Assembly (NCBI GenBank): GCA_021776475.1
Contig: JAJFFV010000005.1
Coordinates: 310,001-374,000, forward strand
Direction: 5' to 3'
Length of the DNA stretch: 64,000 bases
Origin: Parvularculaceae bacterium
Lineage (GTDB): Bacteria > Pseudomonadota > Alphaproteobacteria > Caulobacterales > Parvularculaceae
Both the position numbers and the translations under genes were made by a program. Shown one piece after another: positions 7,455 through 16,529 of the stretch; the first letter of the stretch is position 1; the number at the start of each line of letters is the position of its first letter. The notes below the pieces were generated by a model. The model saw nothing but the letters and a program-made list of their open reading frames with translations, had not been told where the DNA came from and did not search any database.

Positions 7455-9413
7455 ATGAGTGAAAGTTTTAGCGGCAATTTCGATGTCTTCGATCTTTTTG
7501 AGGACAGTTACCAACGGACCAAGCACGAGGCGATGTCGTTACGCGACTATCTCCTGGCGGCGCGCGATGACAGCATGTTGTATGCGTCACCGGCGGAGCG
7601 AATGATTGCTGCTATTGGTGAGCCGGAACTTCTTGACACCTCCAGAGACCCGCGCCTCTCCCGAATTTTCTTTAACCGGACAATCAAGCAGTACAAGTGC
7701 TTTGAGGGCTTTTACGGCATGGAAGACACGATTGAGCGGATCGTGGGATACTTCCGCCACGCGGCTCAAGGTCTCGAAGAAAAGCGCCAGGTCCTCTACC
7801 TCTTGGGCCCTGTTGGCGGCGGTAAGTCATCGCTCGCCGAGCGCTTGAAAGACCTCATGGAAGTGCACCCGATTTATGTTCTGAAAGCTGGTGAAGAAAT
7901 TTCGCCTGTTTTCGAGAGCCCGCTTGGCTTGTTTCAAACAGATGGGCTGAAAGATCTGCTGGAAGAAAAATATGGTATCGAGAAACACCGGCTGTCCGGG
8001 TTGATGAGCCCGTGGGCGGTGAAACGCCTCGACGAGTTCGGCGGCGACATCTCCAAGTTTGAAGTTGTGCGCATGTACCCTTCCAAGCTGCGCCAGATCG
8101 GCATCACCAAAACTGAACCTGGTGACGAAAACAACCAGGACATTTCTGCGCTGGTTGGTAAAGTTGACATTCGCAAGCTGGAGCATTTCAGCCAGGACGA
8201 CACCGATGCCTATGCCTATTCCGGTGGTCTTTCGATGTCGAACCAGGGTCTTCTTGAGTTCGTCGAAATGTTCAAGGCACCGATTAAGGTCCTGCACCCG
8301 CTCCTGACCGCAACGCAGGAAGGCAACTATATTGGCACCGAATCTTTGGGTCCCATACCGTTCCAAGGGGTCATCCTTGCTCACTCCAACGAAAGCGAGT
8401 GGCAGGTGTTCCGGAACAACAAGAACAATGAAGCGTTCCTTGACCGGATTTGCGTGATCAAGGTTCCCTATTGTCTGCGCCCAAAAGAAGAAAAACAAAT
8501 CTACCAAAAACTGCTGACACATTCGGAATTGGTGGACGCATCCTGCGCCCCCGAAACTCTCGACATGCTGGCCCGCTTCTCGGTTCTAACGCGCCTCAAA
8601 GAGCACGAGAATTCAAATATCTATTCGAAGATGCGGGTCTACAACGGCGAAAAGCTAAAGGATTCTGATCCGAAAGCAAAATCGCATCAGGAATACCGCG
8701 ACGCTGCCGGCATGAACGAAGGTATGGACGGTATTTCTACCCGGTTCGCTTTCAAAGTTCTCTCCGAGACGTTCAATTTTGACACGGAGGAAATCACCGC
8801 CGATCCTGTACACCTAATGTATGTTCTGGAAAACGCGATCAAGCGCGAGCAGATGCCGGAAGAAACCGAAAAGACATATCTCGATTTCATAAAATCGGAG
8901 TTGTCTCCACGCTACGCCGAGTTTATCGGTAAGGAAATTCAGAAAGCCTATCTTGAGAGTTATGGTGAATACGGACAAAATCTCTTCGATCGGTACATTT
9001 CCTATGCGGATGCGTGGATTGAAGATCAGGATTTCAAAGACCGGGATACCGGTCAGATGCTCGATCGCGCAATGCTTGATGGCGAATTGTCCAAAATTGA
9101 AAAGCCCGCCGGCATTGCTAATCCGAAAGACTTCCGGAACGAAGTCGTCAAGTTCGCGCTGCGTGCCCGTGCTGCAAATGAAGGTCGCAACCCGGATTGG
9201 ACATCATATGAGAAACTGCGCAACGTCATCGAAAAACGCATGTTCACACATGTGGAAGATCTGCTGCCCGTCATTTCCTTTGACTCCAAGAAGGATAAAG
9301 ACTCAGAGAAGAAACATGATGATTTTGTCGACCGGATGACCTCTCGCGGCTATTCGCCGCGGCAGGTTCGCCGGCTTGTTGAGTGGTACATGCGGGTCAA
9401 TAAGGCCGGGTAA
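7455..9413 (+). CDS. prkA: PrkA/YeaG family serine protein kinase
   Basis: A 652-residue PrkA protein. The AAA+ part carries Walker A GPVGGGKSS (residues 118-126); the C-terminal part is the kinase-like PrkA domain ending in RGYSPRQVRRLVEWYM. AGAGGTG precedes the ATG. In E. coli, YeaG is a stress and nitrogen-starvation kinase working with YeaH; in Bacillus, PrkA affects sporulation. Here it heads the conserved prkA-yeaH-spoVR module in the usual order. A gap of 139 bases with a small CCTG/CAGG hairpin separates it from yeaH, so an internal promoter or processing site is possible. Confidence 0.96.
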   Translation: MSESFSGNFDVFDLFEDSYQRTKHEAMSLRDYLLAARDDSMLYASPAERMIAAIGEPELLDTSRDPRLSRIFFNRTIKQYKCFEGFYGMEDTIERIVGYFRHAAQGLEEKRQVLYLLGPVGGGKSSLAERLKDLMEVHPIYVLKAGEEISPVFESPLGLFQTDGLKDLLEEKYGIEKHRLSGLMSPWAVKRLDEFGGDISKFEVVRMYPSKLRQIGITKTEPGDENNQDISALVGKVDIRKLEHFSQDDTDAYAYSGGLSMSNQGLLEFVEMFKAPIKVLHPLLTATQEGNYIGTESLGPIPFQGVILAHSNESEWQVFRNNKNNEAFLDRICVIKVPYCLRPKEEKQIYQKLLTHSELVDASCAPETLDMLARFSVLTRLKEHENSNIYSKMRVYNGEKLKDSDPKAKSHQEYRDAAGMNEGMDGISTRFAFKVLSETFNFDTEEITADPVHLMYVLENAIKREQMPEETEKTYLDFIKSELSPRYAEFIGKEIQKAYLESYGEYGQNLFDRYISYADAWIEDQDFKDRDTGQMLDRAMLDGELSKIEKPAGIANPKDFRNEVVKFALRARAANEGRNPDWTSYEKLRNVIEKRMFTHVEDLLPVISFDSKKDKDSEKKHDDFVDRMTSRGYSPRQVRRLVEWYMRVNKAG

Positions 9414-9552
9414 GTTCCCTGACCAACCTGCTTAAAAAAACAGGTGACAGGCGCACAAACAAATTGACCCTCCGGTTAACGCGTTGCCTGTTAGCTTGAT
9501 TTGCAATCCTGAATTCGGGAAGGCATAACCGCCGGCGAGAGAGATAGAACAG

Positions 9553-10863
9553 ATGTCCCACTTCATCGACAGACGGCTCAATCCCAAAGGCAAATCGCTG
9601 GGTAACCGTCAACGGTTTCTGAAGCGGGCACGTCATCAGATCAAGGACGCAGTCAACAAATCTCTTCGGGAGCGCTCGGTCAAAGATCTCGAAAAATCGG
9701 GCAACATTACGATCCCCTCAAAATCAACTTCAGAACCTCGCTTCCGAATTGACCCCGCTTCAGGCAAGCGCGGCCATGTCCATCCGGGCAACAAGGACTT
9801 TGCCCAGGGAGATCGCATCAAAAAACCGCCAAGCGGCAAAGGCAAGGGTGGCAAAGACGCAGCCGACAGCGGCGAGGGCGAAGACAGTTTCGCATTTACC
9901 CTCACCCGTGATGAATTTCTGGACATTTTCTTTGAAGACCTGGAACTGCCAAACCTGGTTAAGACCTCGTTGAAGGAAATCAAGAATTACCGCATGCGCC
10001 GGGCCGGCATGACGACTGTCGGTTCTCCCACGAGCCTGAACATTATTCGCACAATGCGGAATGCCCACGGACGACGCCTTGCGCTTGGCCGTCCGTCCAC
10101 GAAGGAAATGAATGAACTGAAAGAGCGACTTTTTGCGCTTGAGCGCATTTTCCAACCGAACGATCAGCAGATCGCGCAAAAGAAGTCGATTATTGCAGAG
10201 CTTGATGAAATGGAGCGGCGCCGCCGCTGGGCGCCGTATATTGATCCGCTGGATGTTCGTTATAACGCCTTTCAACCAGAGCCAGTTGAAACGACCGCGG
10301 CGGTGATGTTCTGCCTGATGGATGTTTCAGGCTCGATGGGCGAGCGCGAGAAAGACCTCGCCAAGCGCTTCTACATGCTGCTTTATTTGTTCCTGCAGCG
10401 GCGCTATGAAAAGATTGATGTGGTGTTCATCCGCCATACGCATCATGCAGAGGAAGTTGATGAAGAGACATTCTTCTATTCCCGGCAATCCGGCGGTACG
10501 ATTGTTTCGACCGCGATCGAAGAGATGCAGCGCATCCAGGCCGAGCGGTATGCTGCCGATCAGTGGAACATCTATGTGGCGCAGGCGTCAGACGGGTATA
10601 CCCAAAGCGGTGATGCCCAGCGTTGCGTCCAGCTTTTAACCGACGAATTGCTGCCATTTATTCAATATTATGCCTATATTGAAATACTTGATGAGCGGGA
10701 AATGGACGTCTTCTCCGACCCCGATGCCGGCGCCGAATTATGGCGCGCTTATCGCTCGATCAATCATAGCCATTTCGCGCAAACCCGGATCGCCCGACCG
10801 CAGGATATTTATCCTGTCTTCCGCGAGCTGTTCGCCAAGAACCGCAAGGAGGCCGCCGCGTGA
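9553..10863 (+). CDS. yeaH: YeaH/YhbH family protein (DUF444)
   Basis: A 436-residue DUF444 protein. After a basic N-terminus (FIDRRLNPKGKSLGNRQRF) comes a Gly/Lys-rich linker near residues 95-110 and then a von Willebrand A-type domain with the MIDAS motif DVSGSMGE near residue 258. It is the usual partner of PrkA; its direct activity is unknown, and the metal-binding VWA domain suggests protein interaction. GAGAGAGA lies upstream of the ATG. Its stop overlaps the spoVR start (GTGA), so translation of the two is coupled. Confidence 0.95.
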   Translation: MSHFIDRRLNPKGKSLGNRQRFLKRARHQIKDAVNKSLRERSVKDLEKSGNITIPSKSTSEPRFRIDPASGKRGHVHPGNKDFAQGDRIKKPPSGKGKGGKDAADSGEGEDSFAFTLTRDEFLDIFFEDLELPNLVKTSLKEIKNYRMRRAGMTTVGSPTSLNIIRTMRNAHGRRLALGRPSTKEMNELKERLFALERIFQPNDQQIAQKKSIIAELDEMERRRRWAPYIDPLDVRYNAFQPEPVETTAAVMFCLMDVSGSMGEREKDLAKRFYMLLYLFLQRRYEKIDVVFIRHTHHAEEVDEETFFYSRQSGGTIVSTAIEEMQRIQAERYAADQWNIYVAQASDGYTQSGDAQRCVQLLTDELLPFIQYYAYIEILDEREMDVFSDPDAGAELWRAYRSINHSHFAQTRIARPQDIYPVFRELFAKNRKEAAA

Positions 10864-12353
10864 GTGCTACCGCCAAATTCGACACCCTCCTGTACACCGA
10901 CTCCGACTGGAACTTTGAAAAGCTGCAGCGCTCGCTCGATGCTTGTGAAGACATCGCCCTCAATGATCTCGGTCTGAATATTTACCGCAACCAAATCGAA
11001 ATCATTACGTCCGAACAAATGCTTGACGCCTATTCCAGCCACGGCATGCCGTTGATGTACAAGCACTGGTCGTTCGGCAAACATTTCGCCCGCGACAAGA
11101 TGATGTACGACAAGGGATATTCCGGCTTGGCCTACGAGATCGTGATTAATTCCGACCCGTGCATTGCCTATCTCATGGAAGAGAACTCAATGACCATGCA
11201 GACCCTGGTCATTGCCCATGCCTGTTTCGGGCACAACCACTTTTTCAAAAACAATTATCTGTTCCGTCAGTGGACGGACGCTGAGTCAATCCTCACCTAT
11301 CTTGACTTCGCTAAAAAATATATCGCCAAATGCGAAGACGAATTCGGACATGCGGAAGTCGAGGAAATCCTCGACGCAGCGCACGCGCTGATGGATCAGG
11401 GCGTCTATCGTTACAACCGCCCACCGAAACTCTCTGACTCGGAGCAACTTGAAAAAATTCACGCCCGCGCTGAACACGAACGCGTCACCTTCAATGATAT
11501 CTGGCGTACCCTGCCGCTGCAGGAAGAAACCAAGAGCGAAGAAGAACAGCGCCAGACGGAAGTGCGGAACATCAAACTGCCGGAAGAAAACCTGCTCTAC
11601 TTTATTGAGAAGGCGAGCCCGTACCTGATGCCATGGCAGCGCGAGTTGGTGCGCATCGTGCGGAATATGTCGCAATATTTCTACCCGCAGAAGCAAACAA
11701 AGGTGATGAACGAAGGCTGTGCCACGTTCACGCATCATTACATCCTGAATGAGCTACACCGGCGCGGACAGATTTCCGACGGATCTATCATGGAGTTTAT
11801 GCACTCACATTCGTCGGTCGTGTTTCAACCGGAATTCGATGATCCGCGTTATTCCGGCATCAATCCCTACGCTCTAGGTTTTGCGATGATGGAAGACGTT
11901 GTCCGCATCTGCACAGATCCCAAAGACGAGGACCGCGATTGGTTCCCTGGCGTCGCCGGGTGTGGCGACTGGCGCAATGTCCTGAAAGATGCCTGGGCAA
12001 ACTTCCGCGATGAAAGCTTTATCACTCAGTTTCTCTCGCCAACCGTGATGCGTCATTTCCACATGTTCGCCCTCGCCGATGATGCAACGAAATCCTACTA
12101 TAATGTTGACGCCATTCACGACGAACGCGGTTTTCGCCAAATTCGCGATTCGCTTTCAAAGATGTATGACCTTGGCGCGATCGAGCCCAATATCCAGGTT
12201 GTGGGTGCTGACCTTGCTGGAGATCGCACACTAAGCGTTCAGCATACGGTCTATAATGGCCGCAAGCTCGACAAAAAAACCAAGGAAGACGTGGTGAAAC
12301 ACCTCGACCGTCTTTGGGGGTACAAGGTCAAGCTCGAAGAAGTTGACGCTTAG
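10860..12353 (+). CDS. spoVR: SpoVR family protein
   Basis: A 497-residue SpoVR/YcgB protein, third member of the stress module. Characteristic segments are DWNFEKLQ at the start, MPLMYKHWSFGK, IAHACFGHNHFFKNNY, PWQRELVRIVRNMSQYFYPQKQTK and MNEGCATFTHH. The start is GTG with AAGGAGG inside the yeaH end, overlapping by four bases. The family is named for a Bacillus spore-cortex role, but it is widespread in non-sporulating proteobacteria, where the function is unclear; this organism need not sporulate. The many conserved His residues suggest metal binding (inference). Confidence 0.95.
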   Translation: MSATAKFDTLLYTDSDWNFEKLQRSLDACEDIALNDLGLNIYRNQIEIITSEQMLDAYSSHGMPLMYKHWSFGKHFARDKMMYDKGYSGLAYEIVINSDPCIAYLMEENSMTMQTLVIAHACFGHNHFFKNNYLFRQWTDAESILTYLDFAKKYIAKCEDEFGHAEVEEILDAAHALMDQGVYRYNRPPKLSDSEQLEKIHARAEHERVTFNDIWRTLPLQEETKSEEEQRQTEVRNIKLPEENLLYFIEKASPYLMPWQRELVRIVRNMSQYFYPQKQTKVMNEGCATFTHHYILNELHRRGQISDGSIMEFMHSHSSVVFQPEFDDPRYSGINPYALGFAMMEDVVRICTDPKDEDRDWFPGVAGCGDWRNVLKDAWANFRDESFITQFLSPTVMRHFHMFALADDATKSYYNVDAIHDERGFRQIRDSLSKMYDLGAIEPNIQVVGADLAGDRTLSVQHTVYNGRKLDKKTKEDVVKHLDRLWGYKVKLEEVDA

Positions 12354-12706
12354 GTTTTTGCGCGAACCCATTCTTTTAGAAGATTGCGAACACTGGCGCA
12401 GATGCGACTAATCGACGCCGCTGGTGACCCTTCCAATATCTCGCTCCCGGCCGGATCGGCGGCACTGCTCACCAAGGGCGGTACCGAGGCTATATTGGTC
12501 TATCGCTTTCAAAAAAAAAGGAACCAATTTTTGCCTTGGAACGGACGGGCTGATAGCGAGGAATGTCAAATTTACAGGCGACTAGGAGGCGGTGATTTCC
12601 GCGCCGCAAACAAACCCGCGTCTCAGGATATCTTGCCGCCTTGAAGGTGATAGAGGAGTTTTTGAAGATCACTTGCCGGTAAACTGCCCCGGCCACCATG
12701 AGATCC
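12354..12706. other. Gap between spoVR and tRNA-Gly without a supported gene
   Basis: 353 bases. An 86-residue plus-strand ORF (12384-12644) and a 69-residue minus-strand ORF have no recognisable content or good start signal. The only clear structure is the A9 tract described as a possible tRNA terminator. No attachment-site duplication of the tRNA end was noticed. Confidence 0.5.
12511..12541 (-). terminator. Possible intrinsic terminator downstream of tRNA-Gly
   Basis: Read on the minus strand, CCAA-GGCAAAAA-TTGG is followed by TTCC and nine T residues. The stem has only four pairs, but the T tract is long. It lies about 165 bases past the tRNA 3' end in its direction of transcription. Confidence 0.35.
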
Positions 12707-12780
12707 TGGAGCGGGTGAAGGGAATCGAACCCTCGTCACTTGCTTGGGAAGCAAAAGCTCTACCATTGAGCTACACCCGC
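12707..12780 (-). tRNA. tRNA-Gly (anticodon CCC)
   Basis: The minus strand folds as a full cloverleaf: acceptor GCGGGTG/CACCCGC with seven pairs, D arm GCTC-AATGGTA-GAGC, anticodon arm TTTGC-TTCCCAA-GCAAG with CCC at 12746-12748, and T arm with loop TTCGATT. The discriminator T is followed by an encoded CCA. It decodes GGG glycine codons. The plus-strand ORF 12592-12789, with the run GIEPSSLAWEAKALPLSYTR, is only the antisense translation of this tRNA. Confidence 0.97.
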
Positions 12781-12783
12781 TTT

Positions 12784-12806
12784 TGCTGATGGATCATTGA
12801 TCAGCA
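12784..12806. repeat. Inverted repeat just upstream of tRNA-Gly
   Basis: TGCTGAT-GGATCATTG-ATCAGCA, seven perfect pairs with a nine-base spacer, four bases from the tRNA 5' end. It could be a processing hairpin of the precursor or chance. Confidence 0.5.
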
Positions 12807-12980
12807 GCCCGTTCCCTGTCAAGACACTCGGATAATTGCGCTCACGGTGAGTTTATCCGGTGGCCGCAATCGCTAATTCCATTGCCGTCGCATTTGGTAT
12901 AGGGTGCCAGCGCAATAGAGGGGTCGCACGGGATCGTCCCGGCGCATGAGCAAGAGTTAAACAAGGGCAAAGTGGCATAA

Positions 12981-13913
12981 ATGGCTGATGGAACACAAAT
13001 ACTGAAATGGGCTGACCCCGACGTCACAGCCGACGGCACAAGGCGGGCGGCCGTTGGCCTGAAGCAGCTGGAGACCTTGTGGTTTAATACCGGAACCTTG
13101 TGCAACATTGAATGTGTCAATTGCTATATCGAAAGCTCCCCGACCAATGACCGGCTGGTCTATCTAACGCCAGAAGACGTGGCGCCATTTCTCGCTGAAG
13201 CGAAGGAAATGGGCACCCGCGAAATCGGCTTCACCGGCGGTGAGCCGATGATGAATAAGGACATCATCCGCATCTTGGAGATGACCCTGGAATATGGTTT
13301 CGAAACATTGGTGTTGACCAATGCCATGAAACCTCTGATGCGTCCGCGGGTTCAAAAAGGACTGCTTGATCTGAAAGAGCGCTTTGGCGATCTGATGACA
13401 CTGCGCATCAGTCTCGATCACTATTCAAAGAAATTCCACGAGGAAGAGCGCGGCAAGGATACCTATCAGCCAACCCTCGACGGTATGGAATGGCTGGCCG
13501 GCCACGGATTCAAAATGGCCGCGGCAGGCCGCACCTGTTGGGGGGAAGAAGATCACGAAGCACGCGCTGGTTACAAGGCTGTGTTTGACAAAATAGGTGT
13601 TAAAATTGACGTCAGCGATCCTGAGCAACTGGTTCTGTTCCCGGAAATGAATGATGGCGGTGATCCGCCAGAGATTACAGTTGAATGCTGGCGTATACTG
13701 AACAAGAAACCAACGGACATCATGTGCTCCAATTCACGCATGGTCGTCCGCCACAAGGGCGCTGGCCGAGCCGAAGTCCAGGCCTGCACCCTTCTTGCCT
13801 ACGACCAGCAGTTCAACCTCGGTCCGACGTTGAAGGACGCTTCAAAACCGGTGAAACTGAACCATCCGCATTGCGCAACTTTTTGTGTGCTCGGCGGCGG
13901 CTCCTGCTCCTAG
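12981..13913 (+). CDS. Radical SAM protein
   Basis: A 310-residue radical SAM enzyme. The cluster motif is C41-NIE-C45-VN-C48 (CX3CX2C) in TLCNIECVNCY, followed by the SAM-binding GFTGGEPMM near residue 89. Further cysteines (ECW, MCSNS, QACT) and the C-terminal HCATFCVLGGGSC could hold an auxiliary iron-sulfur cluster, as in SPASM-like enzymes (inference). The reaction is unknown. It leads a tight operon: the next gene begins nine bases on and the third overlaps the second by four. It is transcribed away from the tRNA-Gly. Confidence 0.88.
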   Translation: MADGTQILKWADPDVTADGTRRAAVGLKQLETLWFNTGTLCNIECVNCYIESSPTNDRLVYLTPEDVAPFLAEAKEMGTREIGFTGGEPMMNKDIIRILEMTLEYGFETLVLTNAMKPLMRPRVQKGLLDLKERFGDLMTLRISLDHYSKKFHEEERGKDTYQPTLDGMEWLAGHGFKMAAAGRTCWGEEDHEARAGYKAVFDKIGVKIDVSDPEQLVLFPEMNDGGDPPEITVECWRILNKKPTDIMCSNSRMVVRHKGAGRAEVQACTLLAYDQQFNLGPTLKDASKPVKLNHPHCATFCVLGGGSCS

Positions 13914-13922
13914 GCGGCGCGG

Positions 13923-14414
13923 ATGGACGCCGACTTTGTCGAAGACCTCGTTGGCTACCTGCCGATCATCCTGCCGGCTGTTTTCATTGTCTTTTGGACC
14001 GTCATCCTGTTTGTCCTGTCAAATCTCGGTGGCTGGCACAGCTTGGCGCAGGCCTACCCCGCCTACGACCCGTTCAGCGGGGAGACAAGAACCTTCCAGT
14101 CGTTTCAACTGAACCGCGGTCTACCCATCAATTATTCCGGTGTCGGCATATTTGGCGCCGATTTCCTCGGTGTCCACATGTCCGTGTTTATTTTGTTTAG
14201 GTTCGGCCACCCACCGTTGCGGATACCCTACAGCGATCTGTCAGGCACGGAGGTCAAAAGCATTCTCTTCAACCAGGTCGTCCTGCAAACGGCCCTGCAT
14301 CCTGGCATAAAAATCAATGTGAGCAAGAAACTCGCGACATGGCTGGAGGAACGCTCGGGCGGAAGCTGGCAATTTACCCACCTCGTTGCAGCCGAATTAG
14401 AACAGCCATCATGA
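13923..14414 (+). CDS. Unknown membrane-anchored protein in radical SAM operon
   Basis: 163 residues, not recognised. One strong N-terminal transmembrane segment (LPIILPAVFIVFWTVILFVL, residues 13-32) and a weaker hydrophobic stretch GVHMSVFILFRF near residue 84. The C-terminal part looks soluble. Its stop overlaps the DUF938 gene start (ATGA), so it is coupled to the methyltransferase and lies nine bases after the radical SAM gene. Consistent frame use and tight packing support a real gene. Confidence 0.72.
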   Translation: MDADFVEDLVGYLPIILPAVFIVFWTVILFVLSNLGGWHSLAQAYPAYDPFSGETRTFQSFQLNRGLPINYSGVGIFGADFLGVHMSVFILFRFGHPPLRIPYSDLSGTEVKSILFNQVVLQTALHPGIKINVSKKLATWLEERSGGSWQFTHLVAAELEQPS

Positions 14415-15118
14415 GTTCCGAAACCTATCAGAAAGATGCTGCCGGCAAGGAACTGGCGCTCGAAGCGCGCGCAAATGATGAAGACAGACTTTACTCGCCC
14501 TCGGCTGCGCGAAACCGGGATGTTCTAAAAAACGTTTTTCTGGCACAAATGCCAACCGCTGGCCTGCTCTTGGAAGTCGGCTCCGGCAGCGGCGAACATG
14601 CTGCTCATATTGCAGACGCGCTGCCGGATATTAGCTGGCAACCATCTGACCCGGATGAGGCGTCACGCAAGAGTATCGCAGCTTGGGCCGGCTATCGTAA
14701 TCTGGTGAATATTCGTGCACCACTAGATCTGAACGTCATCGATGACAGATGGTTTGAGCGTGACGACCTTCCCTCTCCACTTGCGGCGATTATGTCTGTC
14801 AATATGATCCATATTGCTCCGTTTGAAGCAGCGTCCGGACTGATTGCTGGTGCCGGATGCTTGCTGGCACCAGGCGGCAAACTGTTCCTTTACGGACCGT
14901 TCAAGCGGTATGGTGAGACCGCGCCTTCCAACCTTGACTTTGATACCAGTCTCAAGTCTCGCGACCCTCGCTGGGGCGTCCGCGATCTTGACGACGAGAT
15001 CATCCCACTCGCGGCAGAGGCCGGGCTGACCCTCACGCAGGTCGTCAGCATGCCCGCCAATAACCTATCAGTGATTTTCGAGAAAACAAAATCAATGGCG
15101 TATCAAGGGGTCTGCTAA
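14411..15118 (+). CDS. DUF938 family class I SAM-dependent methyltransferase-like protein
   Basis: The track starts at 14339, but ATG at 14411 (MSSETYQ), overlapping the upstream stop as ATGA, gives 235 residues and matches the family start. DUF938 landmarks are YSPSAARNRDVL, the SAM-binding LLLEVGSGSGEHAAHIA, WQPSDPDEA and the C-terminal MPANNLSVIFEK. The fold predicts methyl transfer from SAM; the natural substrate of the family is not established to my knowledge. Being third in an operon with a radical SAM enzyme suggests a shared small-molecule or peptide substrate (inference). Confidence 0.88.
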   Translation: MSSETYQKDAAGKELALEARANDEDRLYSPSAARNRDVLKNVFLAQMPTAGLLLEVGSGSGEHAAHIADALPDISWQPSDPDEASRKSIAAWAGYRNLVNIRAPLDLNVIDDRWFERDDLPSPLAAIMSVNMIHIAPFEAASGLIAGAGCLLAPGGKLFLYGPFKRYGETAPSNLDFDTSLKSRDPRWGVRDLDDEIIPLAAEAGLTLTQVVSMPANNLSVIFEKTKSMAYQGVC

Positions 15119-15146
15119 GCTTTCAAAAAAGCACCTTCCCGCTCCC

Positions 15147-15824
15147 TTACTCCCCAGCCACACTCCCCAAAAACTGCCCTGCGACTGGCGGTAGTGGAAA
15201 GCGAGGGGCTCTGGGCTCGCGGCCGTTTTCACGGGTCAGTTGTCCCTCGAAAGTCAGGTCAATCTCGCGGCGGACGATGCGGCGGAGCTTCGTCATCCCA
15301 AACTTTGTCCGATCGACCGTCATTTCGGCCTGAAACTTAAAAACATCCGGGTACGGCTCAACAAGCGGTGCGCCGCTCAAAAATTCGATATTGACGAGTG
15401 CCGGATGGGTGATCCCTCTCATCGTCACTTCGCCATGAACAACCGCGGTATCCGGTCCCGTCATGACCATGCGCGCGCCGTAAAAGTGGCTGGTTGGATA
15501 GTCTTCGAGGGCAAACCAGTCCGGGCCGGTAACATCGATCGGTGGCGGGTATTCCGGCTCGAAGCTGGTAATGTCGATGATGCCGAGAAACTCGATTTTC
15601 TCCGGCGCGCGGTCATCAAAAACGAAAAAGGCCTCGAAGCGGTCAAACTGTCCCGTAAACGTCGAGAGCGGAAAATGGCGGACATGGAAGGCAACGCTGG
15701 TACTTTCGGGCTGCGACCGGTAAATTTGTGGCGTTGAGAATGGCGACAGGGGTGCCGTCTCAGCGCTGGCCGAACCAGACAAGAGCCAGCCAAAGGCAGC
15801 TAAGATTGCTACGGCGCATCGCAT
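15147..15824 (-). CDS. YceI family periplasmic protein
   Basis: A 225-residue secreted protein. The signal peptide spans about residues 1-21 and ends SGSASA-ET. The lipocalin-like YceI domain shows SVAFHVRHFPLSTFTGQFDRF, a GPDWFALEDYPTSHFYG region and HGEVTMRGITHPALVN. YceI proteins bind isoprenoid-type lipids in the periplasm and are often induced by base or osmotic stress. The gene is convergent with the DUF938 operon, 28 bases apart, and is followed upstream by a DJ-1 gene on the same strand. Confidence 0.9.
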   Translation of the reverse strand: MRCAVAILAAFGWLLSGSASAETAPLSPFSTPQIYRSQPESTSVAFHVRHFPLSTFTGQFDRFEAFFVFDDRAPEKIEFLGIIDITSFEPEYPPPIDVTGPDWFALEDYPTSHFYGARMVMTGPDTAVVHGEVTMRGITHPALVNIEFLSGAPLVEPYPDVFKFQAEMTVDRTKFGMTKLRRIVRREIDLTFEGQLTRENGREPRAPRFPLPPVAGQFLGSVAGE

Positions 15825-15848
15825 GAAGCCCCTCCTCTGGTCAGGCTG

Positions 15849-16514
15849 CTACAGCTTTTCGATGATCGACTTTAATATGTTTACGCGATTTTCAAAGCCC
15901 GCTGACACTTTTATCACGGAAGCTGGGGAGGCAATTTTTGGGCTGCCGTTTTCGAACGGTGGCTTTGGGTCATACTCCAGTCCGAGCTGGATGTTGCGGG
16001 CAACCGCTTCCCCGGCAATTTCGGCAACGACGGTAAAACCGAAATCGATCCCGGCCGTGACACCGCCGGCAGTGATGAGGGCACCGTCCCGCACGACCCG
16101 CGCGTCTTCGTGCCGGGCACCGAAAAGGGGAAGCAAGCTGGTGTATGCCCAATGCGTTGTCGCTTTTTTTCCGTTCAGCAACCCCGCCGCACCGAGCAGC
16201 AGAGCACCTGTACAAACAGAGCTGGCATATTTTGCAGCGGTTGCCTGTTGCGCAACAAAGGCGATAGTGTCTTCATCCTCAAGGGCTTGCTCCACTCCAT
16301 GCCCGCCGGGGACACAGATAAGATCTGCCTGCGGACAGGTCAAAAAATCTGTTGTCGGGACAATTGAAAAACCGCAATCGGTTGGCACTGGGGCAAGCGT
16401 TTTGGCAGCCACATGAGTTTCCGCGCCGGGAATACGGCTTAACACCTGCACAGCACCGGTGAAGTCAAGTTGTGTCAAGTTAGGAAAAAGCACAAAAGCA
16501 AGTTTAATGGCCAA
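15849..16514 (-). CDS. DJ-1/PfpI family protein
   Basis: A 221-residue protein of the DJ-1/PfpI superfamily. The nucleophile elbow is SSVCTGALLLGAAGLLNGKK with the reactive Cys, and CVPGGHGVEQAL is the preceding Gly-rich loop. The ATTHW segment after the elbow and TAGGVTAGIDFGF are shared with the isonitrile hydratase-like branch and with the N-terminal half of GlxA-type regulators. No DNA-binding domain follows, so it is an enzyme or a redox sensor rather than a regulator. It ends 24 bases before the yceI start. Confidence 0.88.
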   Translation of the reverse strand: MAIKLAFVLFPNLTQLDFTGAVQVLSRIPGAETHVAAKTLAPVPTDCGFSIVPTTDFLTCPQADLICVPGGHGVEQALEDEDTIAFVAQQATAAKYASSVCTGALLLGAAGLLNGKKATTHWAYTSLLPLFGARHEDARVVRDGALITAGGVTAGIDFGFTVVAEIAGEAVARNIQLGLEYDPKPPFENGSPKIASPASVIKVSAGFENRVNILKSIIEKL

Positions 16515-16529
16515 AATGTATTCCTCCCG

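Noticed and set aside
10860-12353. SpoVR and PrkA as evidence for sporulation
   Set aside because: The module is widespread in non-sporulating proteobacteria and no other sporulation gene is present.
12384-12644. 86-residue plus-strand ORF after spoVR
   Set aside because: No recognisable domain, no ribosome site, and uneven composition; treated as non-coding.
12707-12780. tRNA-Gly as an integration site for a mobile element
   Set aside because: No integrase, no duplicated tRNA 3' end and no phage-like genes were seen on either side.
12592-12789. Plus-strand ORF with the segment GIEPSSLAWEAKALPLSYTR
   Set aside because: It is the antisense translation of the tRNA-Gly gene, a well-known annotation artefact.
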